NCBI GenBank assembly: GCA_022361315.1
Contig: JAKSBB010000744.1
Coordinates: forward strand, 1 to 13,774
DNA: 13,774 nt
Direction: 5' to 3'
Origin: Desulfobacterales bacterium
GTDB lineage: Bacteria > Desulfobacterota > Desulfobacteria > Desulfobacterales > Desulfobacteraceae
Part shown: positions 6,542 through 12,957 of the stretch, piece by piece
How positions within the stretch are numbered: position 1 is the stretch's first letter
Layout: each line of letters starts with the position of its first letter
Position numbers and translations under genes: made by a program
The notes under the pieces: generated by a model
The model's input: only the letters and a program-made list of their open reading frames with translations
Database searches by the model: none
Told to the model about the DNA's origin: nothing

Positions 6542-7803
6542 ACCCCACCCTTTCTAACCAGTTTCAACCGTTTTCGTCCCTGGGTTGAAAACCCTGAAGA
6601 CTTATAGTGTTGAAGAAAGCTGACCTCATACCCGTCTTTCCTCTGAATTACCTTATAATCCTTCCCTGTCACTGATATATAATCATACCGTTTGGCAAGA
6701 TTCTTTTTCCGTTTCACCCAGGCGTTTTTTCCCATCCCCTCAGAGTAGAAATCGCTGGCGTAAAACGCCGCATACTCGGCCATATCTTTTGCAGACCATG
6801 CGGCAAGCCATTGTTGAACGGTTTCAACCACCACCTCACTGTCGGATTCATCAGAGACAAGTTCTCTGGCAGCAGCCACCAGGGGAATATCACCGGCCTC
6901 ATATGGTTTTGCCCGTTTTTGAAAAAGATCCCCCACAATCTTCGGAGCTGACCCATCCCGGATAAACAATTGGCGTTTACCCAGATATCGCCGATCATTC
7001 CCGGCACCCACGTAAAGATCCATAATGACCACAAGAATGTTTCCATGGGCATAAATCCCCGTATTCTTCGTCTGGATGTTGAATGATTGCTTTTTCTTTA
7101 CCGCATTCTTTCTAATCCCCAACCAGGTCTCCCACCAGGAAATATCAGGTAAGTATGACTCGGCATAAAAAGATAAATAATGATGATAGCTTCCGGTTGC
7201 CATGGCATCGACCCACTTATCGATAAAGCCGGATATGGCCCGCCCTTTCTCATCAAGTGCGGCCTTTGACCGTTTCTCAATGTGTTCAACAATAATCAGC
7301 GGGGTGGTATCCAGACGGATATACTCGGCTAACGCCATAATATTCTTATTTTCAAGGGCCACACACCCGTTGGAATCCATGGGTTTAAGCGCCTTGTCCG
7401 TACCGTGAATCCAGATAGCACTGCCCTGCTTACCCTGCCGAAGATCCAAAAGATTAGGGTAATCCGAGGGGAAGGCTTTTTTCCCGTATATCGGTGTGAG
7501 ATAACGGTCTTCATATTCATCCTTCAAAAAATAGACCCCTTCGGGAGTTTTTTTATCTCCAGCCTTCGACTTAGGCCCGGCCACTTCTCCTGTGGAACAG
7601 GAGACATAAAAAGAGCGGACAATCTTATCCGCTGTGGCCGAATACACGTGAAGGGTCTGCGTCTTTTTTTCGACAATGATTGCATGCTCTTTTTCCGGCA
7701 ACAACACCAGTGCTTCCGGCAAGACCGTATCTTCAGCGTAGACCGGATAACCGGCGAGGCCGGCAACAATAACTAAAATAAGCTTTAGAAAAATGCGTTT
7801 CAC
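6505..7803 (-). CDS. Csd6-like L,D-carboxypeptidase/transpeptidase (YkuD fold) with NTF2-like domains
   Basis: A 432-residue secreted protein. It has a signal peptide with likely cleavage after residue 23 (PVYA, then ED). A YkuD domain spans about 37-175, with the catalytic motif from H133 (IHGTD) to SNGCVAL (S144, G146, C147). Two NTF2-like alpha+beta regions follow, at about 191-295 (FIDKWVDAMATGSYHHYLSF) and 324-432 (VVETVQQWLAAWSAKDMAEY). The order YkuD then NTF2-like matches Helicobacter Csd6, an L,D-carboxypeptidase that trims tetrapeptide stems, but Csd6 is shorter and has one such domain. True L,D-transpeptidase activity is an alternative. The GTG start has AGGA 8 bases upstream and lies 17 bases after the ruvB stop. 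It is the first gene of the cell-shape cluster. Confidence 0.88.
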   Translation of the reverse strand: MKRIFLKLILVIVAGLAGYPVYAEDTVLPEALVLLPEKEHAIIVEKKTQTLHVYSATADKIVRSFYVSCSTGEVAGPKSKAGDKKTPEGVYFLKDEYEDRYLTPIYGKKAFPSDYPNLLDLRQGKQGSAIWIHGTDKALKPMDSNGCVALENKNIMALAEYIRLDTTPLIIVEHIEKRSKAALDEKGRAISGFIDKWVDAMATGSYHHYLSFYAESYLPDISWWETWLGIRKNAVKKKQSFNIQTKNTGIYAHGNILVVIMDLYVGAGNDRRYLGKRQLFIRDGSAPKIVGDLFQKRAKPYEAGDIPLVAAARELVSDESDSEVVVETVQQWLAAWSAKDMAEYAAFYASDFYSEGMGKNAWVKRKKNLAKRYDYISVTGKDYKVIQRKDGYEVSFLQHYKSSGFSTQGRKRLKLVRKGGVWKIYRENWKGK

Positions 7804-7820
7804 TCTGACATTCCTGTTTA

Positions 7821-8861
7821 TTAAGCCTTCAAATCCAATTTCAAGTGCCGGCAGGCAGCTTCGGAAGCCCGCCTGCCGCTGGAAGTTCTTAGCACCAATC
7901 CGATCTTCAGAAGATAGGGCTCCACCACATCCACCAATGTATCGGTTTCCTCCTGAAGCGTTGCAGCGATGGCCTCTATTCCCACAGGCCCACCATTATA
8001 ATAGGAAATAATTGTTTTCAAATAGCTTCGATCCAACCGCGTGAGCCCAAGCGCATCGATACCCTCCAGAATAAGCGCCTCCTTCACACAGGAAGCAGAG
8101 ACCTGCCCGTCGTATTTCACCAGGGCATAATCCCTCACCCGTTTCAACAGACGATTGGCAACCCGGGGCGTCCCTCTGGATCTTCTGGCCAATGCCATGG
8201 CCCCCTCATCGGAAATCTGGGTATTCAGGATGGCAGCAGACCGCTTAATAATCACCATCAGTTGCTCATCCGAATAAAAATCAAGGGTCCGGAAGATCCC
8301 AAACCGATCCCGAAGGGGGGCCGAAAGCAGTCCCACCCGTGTGGTTGCCCCGATGAGAACGAACTGCTTCAGGCGGAACCTGTGACTTCTGGCATGAATT
8401 CCCTTGTCAAAAACAAAATCAACGGCAAAATCTTCCATGGCAGGATAGAGGAATTCTTCCACAACCTTGGGAATGCGATGGATCTCATCCACAAACAGGA
8501 TATCCCCTTCACCCAGGTGGGTCAGAATCCCCACCAGGTCTCCCCCCTTCTCCAGAGTCGGACCGGACGTCACCGTCAAATCCCTGCCCATTTCGTTGGC
8601 AATGATATGTGAAACCGTTGTCTTCCCAAGACCGGGAGGGCCGTGAAGCAGAATGTGATCCAGCGGTTCATTTCGTAACTTGGCCGCCTGGATGGCTATT
8701 TTGAGGGTGTCCACCGCATCTTTCTGGCCGATGTAATCGTCAAAGCAGGTGGGTCTCAGAGAAACAATATCAGGGGAATGGTCTTCATGCGCCATGTGCT
8801 CGGAAACCACCCCTTTCTTATCTGAAGTATCCGACGAAAAGGTGATGATATCCGAATCCAT
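7821..8861 (-). CDS. ruvB: Holliday junction branch-migration ATPase RuvB
   Basis: A 346-residue AAA+ protein of normal RuvB length. It forms hexameric rings on either side of a RuvA-bound Holliday junction and pumps DNA using ATP. Visible motifs are [12 protein letters not shown] near the N-terminus, Walker [10 protein letters not shown] (74-82), Walker B LFVDEIHR (122-129), sensor 1 GATTR (171-175), PLRDRFG with the arginine-finger region (182-188), and sensor 2 [16 protein letters not shown]. The C-terminal winged helix includes [19 protein letters not shown]. The usual C-terminal block is slightly unusual in reading [18 protein letters not shown]. The start lies 2 bases after the ruvA stop, with AGGAG inside the end of ruvA, so the two are coupled. 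The N-terminus before LRP is about 34 residues, somewhat long and acidic. Confidence 0.98.
   Translation of the reverse strand: MDSDIITFSSDTSDKKGVVSEHMAHEDHSPDIVSLRPTCFDDYIGQKDAVDTLKIAIQAAKLRNEPLDHILLHGPPGLGKTTVSHIIANEMGRDLTVTSGPTLEKGGDLVGILTHLGEGDILFVDEIHRIPKVVEEFLYPAMEDFAVDFVFDKGIHARSHRFRLKQFVLIGATTRVGLLSAPLRDRFGIFRTLDFYSDEQLMVIIKRSAAILNTQISDEGAMALARRSRGTPRVANRLLKRVRDYALVKYDGQVSASCVKEALILEGIDALGLTRLDRSYLKTIISYYNGGPVGIEAIAATLQEETDTLVDVVEPYLLKIGLVLRTSSGRRASEAACRHLKLDLKA
7849..7878 (-). other. GC-rich hairpin inside the 3' end of ruvB
   Basis: On the minus strand CGGCAGGC (7878-7871) pairs with GCCTGCCG (7856-7849), and an inner GCTT-CCG-AAGC stem-loop is nested inside. It covers codons for RRASEAA of RuvB, about 45 bases before the Csd6-like start. 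No T-run follows, so it is not an intrinsic terminator. It could be a processing or stability element, or simply coding constraint. Confidence 0.4.
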
Positions 8862-8863
8862 AA

Positions 8864-9514
8864 TTAACGGCTCTCCTTGTAAATCTCGTCAAAAAGATCT
8901 TCCGGAGTTGAAATCGAAGGATTCCTCTCGAAAGCCTCTTTGATCATTCTCCGGGCTGAGCCTGCTGAATGGCCGAGCTGTTCCACAAGCACATCTCCAA
9001 CCTGACGGGAGATATCTTCTTTCTCAATGGCAATTACCGGCTCCTGAGCATCAGATGCATCGGAGGCATCGGATGGCTCCGATGCAACACTGCCGGCGAA
9101 CAATGTCACTTTTCCGTGAAGCGTGGCAATGATTTTCTCAGCAGTGCGTTTTCCGATACCGGATAGTTGGGACAGAAATGCCGTATCCTTATCCTCAATG
9201 GCACGGGCAACCTCGGCCACCGGCTTGGTCAAGGCCTTAATCGCCTTCATGGGCCCAATGGCAGCCACAGTAATAAATAGCTGGAAGAATGCCTTATCAT
9301 CCTGCGACAAGAAACCGATCAACACCGGCTTTGGCTGACGTTCCGTCACATGATAGTATATATAAAGAGAGACCGTCCCGGAACCCGTGGCTCCCGCCAT
9401 GGCCCTGTCAAGGGTAACCGGATCCAAAAGCACCTCGTATCCAATCTGGCCGGCCTTGAGAAGAATGCCATCCGGCTCCCTGCTGAGTATTTCCCCTTCT
9501 ATATATCCGATCAT
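8864..9514 (-). CDS. ruvA: Holliday junction-binding protein RuvA
   Basis: A 216-residue protein, slightly longer than the usual ~200. It tetramerises on four-way junctions and loads RuvB. Domain I (1-66) starts [10 protein letters not shown] and includes YYHVTERQ and PVLIGF. Domain II carries the helix-hairpin-helix motifs around [14 protein letters not shown] (82-95) and [13 protein letters not shown] (117-129). A linker of about 30 residues follows, with the repeat SDASDASDA at 148-156. Domain III (about 165-216), which contacts RuvB, includes [23 protein letters not shown]. The ATG overlaps the ruvC stop as ATGA (4 bases). The extra length lies in the linker, where a 9-base repeat has apparently expanded. 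Confidence 0.97.
   Translation of the reverse strand: MIGYIEGEILSREPDGILLKAGQIGYEVLLDPVTLDRAMAGATGSGTVSLYIYYHVTERQPKPVLIGFLSQDDKAFFQLFITVAAIGPMKAIKALTKPVAEVARAIEDKDTAFLSQLSGIGKRTAEKIIATLHGKVTLFAGSVASEPSDASDASDAQEPVIAIEKEDISRQVGDVLVEQLGHSAGSARRMIKEAFERNPSISTPEDLFDEIYKESR
9048..9085. repeat. 9-base tandem repeat and small palindrome in the RuvA linker
   Basis: Three copies of a 9-base unit, GCATCAGAT, GCATCGGAG and GCATCGGAT, run from 9048 to 9074 and encode SDASDASDA on the minus strand. GCATCGGA (9066-9073) and TCCGATGC (9078-9085) form a perfect 8-base inverted repeat with a 4-base loop. Confidence 0.75.
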
Positions 9515-9996
9515 CTCTCTGTTCCGTACCTGTACAAACCGGTGATTGCCAACCCGAGTGCATCAGACGCATGAAAAGGCCGGATTGGGCCGTCATGATT
9601 CAGCAGATGGCGAACCGACCTCTCAACCTGATGCTTATCGGCACTTCCATTTCCGGTAACGATCTTTTTAACTTCCCGTACCGACACCTCGCGTATCTTC
9701 GCTCCCGCCTTAAACGCCGCCAGGAGCAGTACTCCCGAAACTTTTCCCAACATAATACCCGATCCCGGGTATTTTTCAAGGGAGTAAATATCCTCGATCA
9801 CTACAAGGTCAGGCCTTTGCTGTTCAAGAAAAACTTTGATTTTAGAATAGATGTGATTAAGGCGAACAGGAGCGGCGTCCTTGGAACTCGTGGATATGCT
9901 GCCAAAAGAATACCCGTGAATATCCAGGTTATTTCCCTGAACGACGCCAATTCCCGTGCCGGCGAGTCCTGGATCAATCCCGACGATCTTCTTCAT
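9511..9996 (-). CDS. ruvC: Holliday junction resolvase RuvC
   Basis: A 161-residue endonuclease with an RNase H-like fold; a dimer nicks two strands of a Holliday junction symmetrically. The metal site reads GIDPGLAGTG (D8), VVIEDIY (E68) and FHASDALGLA (H142, D145). E. coli RuvC has aspartate where this protein has H142, but the Thermus enzyme has histidine there, so activity is expected. The basic stretch VREVKKIVTGNGSADKHQV is the conserved junction-binding region. ATG 9996 comes 11 bases after the cpoB stop and lacks a clear Shine-Dalgarno, suggesting coupling to upstream translation. The stop overlaps the ruvA start by 4 bases, giving a ruvC-ruvA-ruvB order. Confidence 0.97.
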   Translation of the reverse strand: MKKIVGIDPGLAGTGIGVVQGNNLDIHGYSFGSISTSSKDAAPVRLNHIYSKIKVFLEQQRPDLVVIEDIYSLEKYPGSGIMLGKVSGVLLLAAFKAGAKIREVSVREVKKIVTGNGSADKHQVERSVRHLLNHDGPIRPFHASDALGLAITGLYRYGTER

Positions 9997-10007
9997 GCAA
10001 TAGTGCT

Positions 10008-10856
10008 CTAATCCAGGCCCTTAAGTTTCTCCCGGGCATATTGTGCCTCTTTGGAATCCGGGTGGCGCTTGATTAATTCCTTGAGTATGAGCCGGGCATT
10101 GGCCTTTTCTCCCAAAGCGGCAAATGCGTATCCCTGCTTCAAGCGTGCCGCAGCGGTCTTATTGGATTTAGGATAATTTTCCAATACCTTCTGATATTCA
10201 AGAATCGCTTTTTCATACCACTTTTCAGCGTAATAGCTGTCCGCGATCCAGAACCGGGCGTTGTCCGCCTTGGAAGAGCTGGGGAATTTGTTTATAAAAT
10301 TTTCAAATTGTATCCTGGCGTTTTCCTTATCCCCCTGATCGAACATTTTTTTAGCCAGGTCGTAAAGCGCCTCTTCCGAGTCGGCACCGGCAGGTGTTTC
10401 CGAAGGCGTGCCTGCGTTGGCCTCCAGAGTCTCGGTGGGTTCAAATCCCATGTATTTTTCGAGGGCAATCACTTTTTCAAAATTTCTGGAAATCGCATTA
10501 TCCAGACGTGTCAACTCTTTTTCAAAAGTTTCCTGCCTGGCCTGACCACTGGTTCCCAGATTGTGGCGCAATTCCTCAATGAGCCCCTCAACCTGATAAA
10601 ACTTTTCCTTGAGTTGCTCAATCTCGTACTTCACCTCAGCATAGTTCTCCCTGGTGGATTTCGATGAGGTTTCAAGCTCCCCTTTGATCCGCTCAAGGTC
10701 GTCACCGGCGGATGCGTTTGCCCGCTGTGCAGATGCCAGTCGGTTGTTCTCCATTTCAATGGCGGCCACCCTGCTTTCCAATACTTTGTACTGATCCGGC
10801 GCCACACATCCGGACACCAGAAAGACAAAACTCACCATAAAGAGAAAACGCTTCAT
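10008..10856 (-). CDS. cpoB: Tol-Pal cell division coordinator CpoB/YbgF, lipoprotein form
   Basis: A 282-residue protein. The N-terminus carries a lipobox (VFLVSGC, C17; +2 residue V, so outer membrane is likely). A coiled coil follows at about 21-135 (YKVLESRVAAIEMENNRL and later heptads), then a Pro/Thr/Glu linker, then three tetratricopeptide-type repeats at about 162-195, 199-232 and 236-270 (EALYDLAKKMFDQGDKENA, FWIADSYYAEKWYEKAI, GYAFAALGEKANARLI). In E. coli CpoB is a soluble periplasmic trimer that links Tol with PBP1b during septation; here it appears to be lipid-anchored. GGAG lies 6 bases before ATG 10856. It follows pal after a strong terminator-like hairpin, so it may be expressed at a lower level than pal. 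Confidence 0.93.
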   Translation of the reverse strand: MKRFLFMVSFVFLVSGCVAPDQYKVLESRVAAIEMENNRLASAQRANASAGDDLERIKGELETSSKSTRENYAEVKYEIEQLKEKFYQVEGLIEELRHNLGTSGQARQETFEKELTRLDNAISRNFEKVIALEKYMGFEPTETLEANAGTPSETPAGADSEEALYDLAKKMFDQGDKENARIQFENFINKFPSSSKADNARFWIADSYYAEKWYEKAILEYQKVLENYPKSNKTAAARLKQGYAFAALGEKANARLILKELIKRHPDSKEAQYAREKLKGLD

Positions 10857-10884
10857 AACATACTCCAGGGATGAAAAAAGGATG

Positions 10885-10931
10885 AAAAATTAAAACACCG
10901 GGCACACCCGGCATTGGCCGGCTGTGCCCGG
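10885..10931 (-). terminator. Strong terminator or attenuator between pal and cpoB
   Basis: CCGGGCACA (10931-10923 on the minus strand) pairs perfectly with TGTGCCCGG (10906-10898). After one C-C (minus G-G) mismatch, an inner 5-base stem CCGGC/GCCGG closes a 4-base loop. The minus-strand sequence continues TGTTTTAATTTTTC. It begins about 25 bases after the pal stop. Because cpoB-ruvCAB continue on the same strand with no obvious promoter in the gap, partial readthrough is likely. Confidence 0.75.
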
Positions 10932-10956
10932 AAAGCAAACAAGAATTACAAACCGC

Positions 10957-11526
10957 TTATTTGATGACGAATTGGGCCCGTCTGTTCTTGCGGAATGCCT
11001 CTTCGGTCATCCCCGGATCAAGCGGTTTTTCTTCACCAAAGCTGACCATGCTCAAACGGCCGGCGGAAATCCCCAGGTCCACCAGATAATTTTTTGCCGC
11101 CCGGGCACGCCGCTCACCCAATGCAAGGTTATAATCCGTGGTGCCTCTTTCATCACAATGCCCTTCGATAGTCACCTTGGCCATGGGATTGGCATTCAAC
11201 CACTCGGCCTTTTCCTTCAGCAGCATCTTTGCCATGGCATTGAGTTCAGCACTGTCAAATTCAAAATGGATGTTCTGATTGACGAAACGATTTTTGGCCG
11301 CTGCGATCTTAGCAGCCTTTTCTCTGGCCAGTTTTTCCTCAATCTCCTGCTGTCTAACACGTTCAGCCTCTTCTGCAGCCTTCTTTGCTGCAGCGGCTTC
11401 AGCTGCGGCTTGATCTTCAATGGTAGTGGATTCGGACACTACTTTTTTCTGGGCACAGGAAACCGTCATAAAAAGTCCTGCAACCAGCACGGCCATCAAC
11501 AGATTCATCCACAATTTTCTTTTCAT
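10957..11526 (-). CDS. pal: Peptidoglycan-associated lipoprotein Pal
   Basis: A 189-residue outer-membrane lipoprotein. The signal peptide ends in the lipobox MTVSC (C24; +2 residue A, consistent with outer-membrane sorting). An Ala/Glu/Lys-rich helix at about 38-80 acts as a spacer, longer than in E. coli Pal. The OmpA-like peptidoglycan-binding domain fills about 84-189. It shows IHFEFDSAEL, the diaminopimelate-binding block EGHCDERGTTDYNLALGERR (D125 and the Arg pair at 139-140) and a C-terminal RKNRRAQFVIK. It anchors the outer membrane to peptidoglycan and is recruited to the septum through TolB. An excellent AAGGAGG lies just before ATG 11526. tolB lies 50 bases upstream, and a possible internal promoter lies in the gap. 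Confidence 0.97.
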   Translation of the reverse strand: MKRKLWMNLLMAVLVAGLFMTVSCAQKKVVSESTTIEDQAAAEAAAAKKAAEEAERVRQQEIEEKLAREKAAKIAAAKNRFVNQNIHFEFDSAELNAMAKMLLKEKAEWLNANPMAKVTIEGHCDERGTTDYNLALGERRARAAKNYLVDLGISAGRLSMVSFGEEKPLDPGMTEEAFRKNRRAQFVIK

Positions 11527-11549
11527 TACGCCTCCTTAGTTACGCTATT

Positions 11550-11555
11550 ATTATA
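11550..11555 (-). promoter_or_regulatory. Possible internal -10 element for pal
   Basis: A perfect TATAAT sits in the tolB-pal gap, about 24 bases before the pal ATG. No good -35 is found at normal spacing (the best is TTAACG at 15 bases), so this is tentative. Confidence 0.3.
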
Positions 11556-11576
11556 TAAACACTTTTCTCTCGTTAA

Positions 11577-12920
11577 TCAGTCATCCCAGGTCTTAAATGC
11601 CGCCGACCAGCTTGGCTGACTTTGCTGGCCCTTCATGCGCAGCAACCGCCGCTGTTCTTTACCTGCAGCCGTCATTACAAACAGCCGGGAAACACCTCCT
11701 TGCCTGTTGGATTTAAAGGCAATCAAACTGCCGTCCGGCGACCAGGTCGGATCTTCATTATCCCCTTGATCCATTGTCAATTGAACCGGGGAACCTGCCC
11801 CGGACTCAAGACTCAAAATAAAGATATTAATTTTATTTTTCTCAATACCTACGTAGGCAATTTTCTTCCCGTCCGGCGACCAGGCGGGCGAGGTATTGTA
11901 TCGGCCTTCAAAAGTTACCCGGCCAACCTCTCCTGTCTCGAGGTTCTGTACGTATATCTGCGGTGTTCCGCCCCTGCTTGAGGTAAAAGCAATCCGCTTT
12001 CCATCCGGAGAAAACCTGGGGGAGACATTCACCCCCCAACTCTTGGTAACCCTTTTAATAATTTCTCCCTTTTTGGTCAACAAATATATTTCCTGACGCC
12101 CTGAAAAACTTAGGGTAGCAGCCAATTTTAGCTGATCCGGCATCCAGTCCGGGGCAATATTCATCCCGTCATAATTCACGATAGCCCCCCTGTTTTCCTT
12201 GAGGTGCTTGATGAAGATATCCGGTTTTCCCTTGGCATAGGAAACATAGGCCAGCCACTGCCCGTCGTGGGACCAGGCAGGAGACAGGGAAATACTGTTG
12301 TGCCGGGTCACCCGCCTGGGATTATGCCCGTCAAAATCAGCAATGTAAATTTCCTTATTCCCATTGACGGTGGAGACAAATGAAATCTGACTGCCGAACA
12401 CACCGTAATTGCCTGTCAGTTCATATGAAAGCTCTGAGCAGAACCGATGGATCGTGGATCTTATTTTTTCTTTTCCTACACTGTGATATCTGCGCCCCAA
12501 AAGTAATTTGGTATTCAGGGTATCAAACAGCCGGAGCTCAAGCATGTAAAGCCCCTGTTCAACTTTGATCCCCCCGGTGATCAGCAGGTCCGCACCGATG
12601 CCGGTCCAGTCTTTAAAATTGATTTGCCCCAGGGCAATCCCCGTTTCGGCCGGTTCAGACAGGAAAGCATTGGAATTCATGACTTTCAGGTACCCTGTGA
12701 AGTCCAGTGCATCCCTGAGTATTTGCTCGGCACGCATCCCCTCACGCAGCTCTGCGTCATCACCGTTAAACGCCTTAAACCGCGTCACGGCTACGGGAGT
12801 TTTCTTCAAAAAGGGGTCACTGATGTTAATGTAGTCATATTCTCTGGCTGCAGCAGACGTGACAGACAATAAAAGTAAAATCCCCACAAGCGTGGCGGTT
12901 GCCATTGAATAAAGTTTCAT
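11577..12920 (-). CDS. tolB: Tol-Pal periplasmic translocation protein TolB
   Basis: A 447-residue periplasmic protein of normal TolB length. The signal peptide (about 1-25) ends SAAA before REYDY. The N-terminal alpha/beta domain (about 26-170) includes PVAVTRF and ADLLITGGIKVEQGLYMLELRLFD. The six-bladed beta-propeller (about 176-440) shows repeated W(S/M)PDG..IAF blades: SPAWSHDGQWLAYVS, APDWMPDQLKLAAT, SPRFSPDGKRIAFTS, SPAWSPDGKKIAYVG, DPTWSPDGSLIAFKS and a closing QPSWSAAF. TolB binds Pal through the propeller and TolA through its N-terminal end, moving Pal to division sites. AAGGAG lies 13 bases before ATG 12920, a long spacing. It sits between tolA and pal as in most didermic bacteria. 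Confidence 0.97.
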   Translation of the reverse strand: MKLYSMATATLVGILLLLSVTSAAAREYDYINISDPFLKKTPVAVTRFKAFNGDDAELREGMRAEQILRDALDFTGYLKVMNSNAFLSEPAETGIALGQINFKDWTGIGADLLITGGIKVEQGLYMLELRLFDTLNTKLLLGRRYHSVGKEKIRSTIHRFCSELSYELTGNYGVFGSQISFVSTVNGNKEIYIADFDGHNPRRVTRHNSISLSPAWSHDGQWLAYVSYAKGKPDIFIKHLKENRGAIVNYDGMNIAPDWMPDQLKLAATLSFSGRQEIYLLTKKGEIIKRVTKSWGVNVSPRFSPDGKRIAFTSSRGGTPQIYVQNLETGEVGRVTFEGRYNTSPAWSPDGKKIAYVGIEKNKINIFILSLESGAGSPVQLTMDQGDNEDPTWSPDGSLIAFKSNRQGGVSRLFVMTAAGKEQRRLLRMKGQQSQPSWSAAFKTWDD

Positions 12921-12957
12921 TGTATCTCTTTGGCTCCTTTTTTATGCACCCATTTTT

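Noticed and set aside
10924..11619. A 231-codon plus-strand frame opposite pal.
   Set aside because: It is a mirror frame created by the Ala/Glu-rich Pal coding sequence; it has no plausible start signal or domain.
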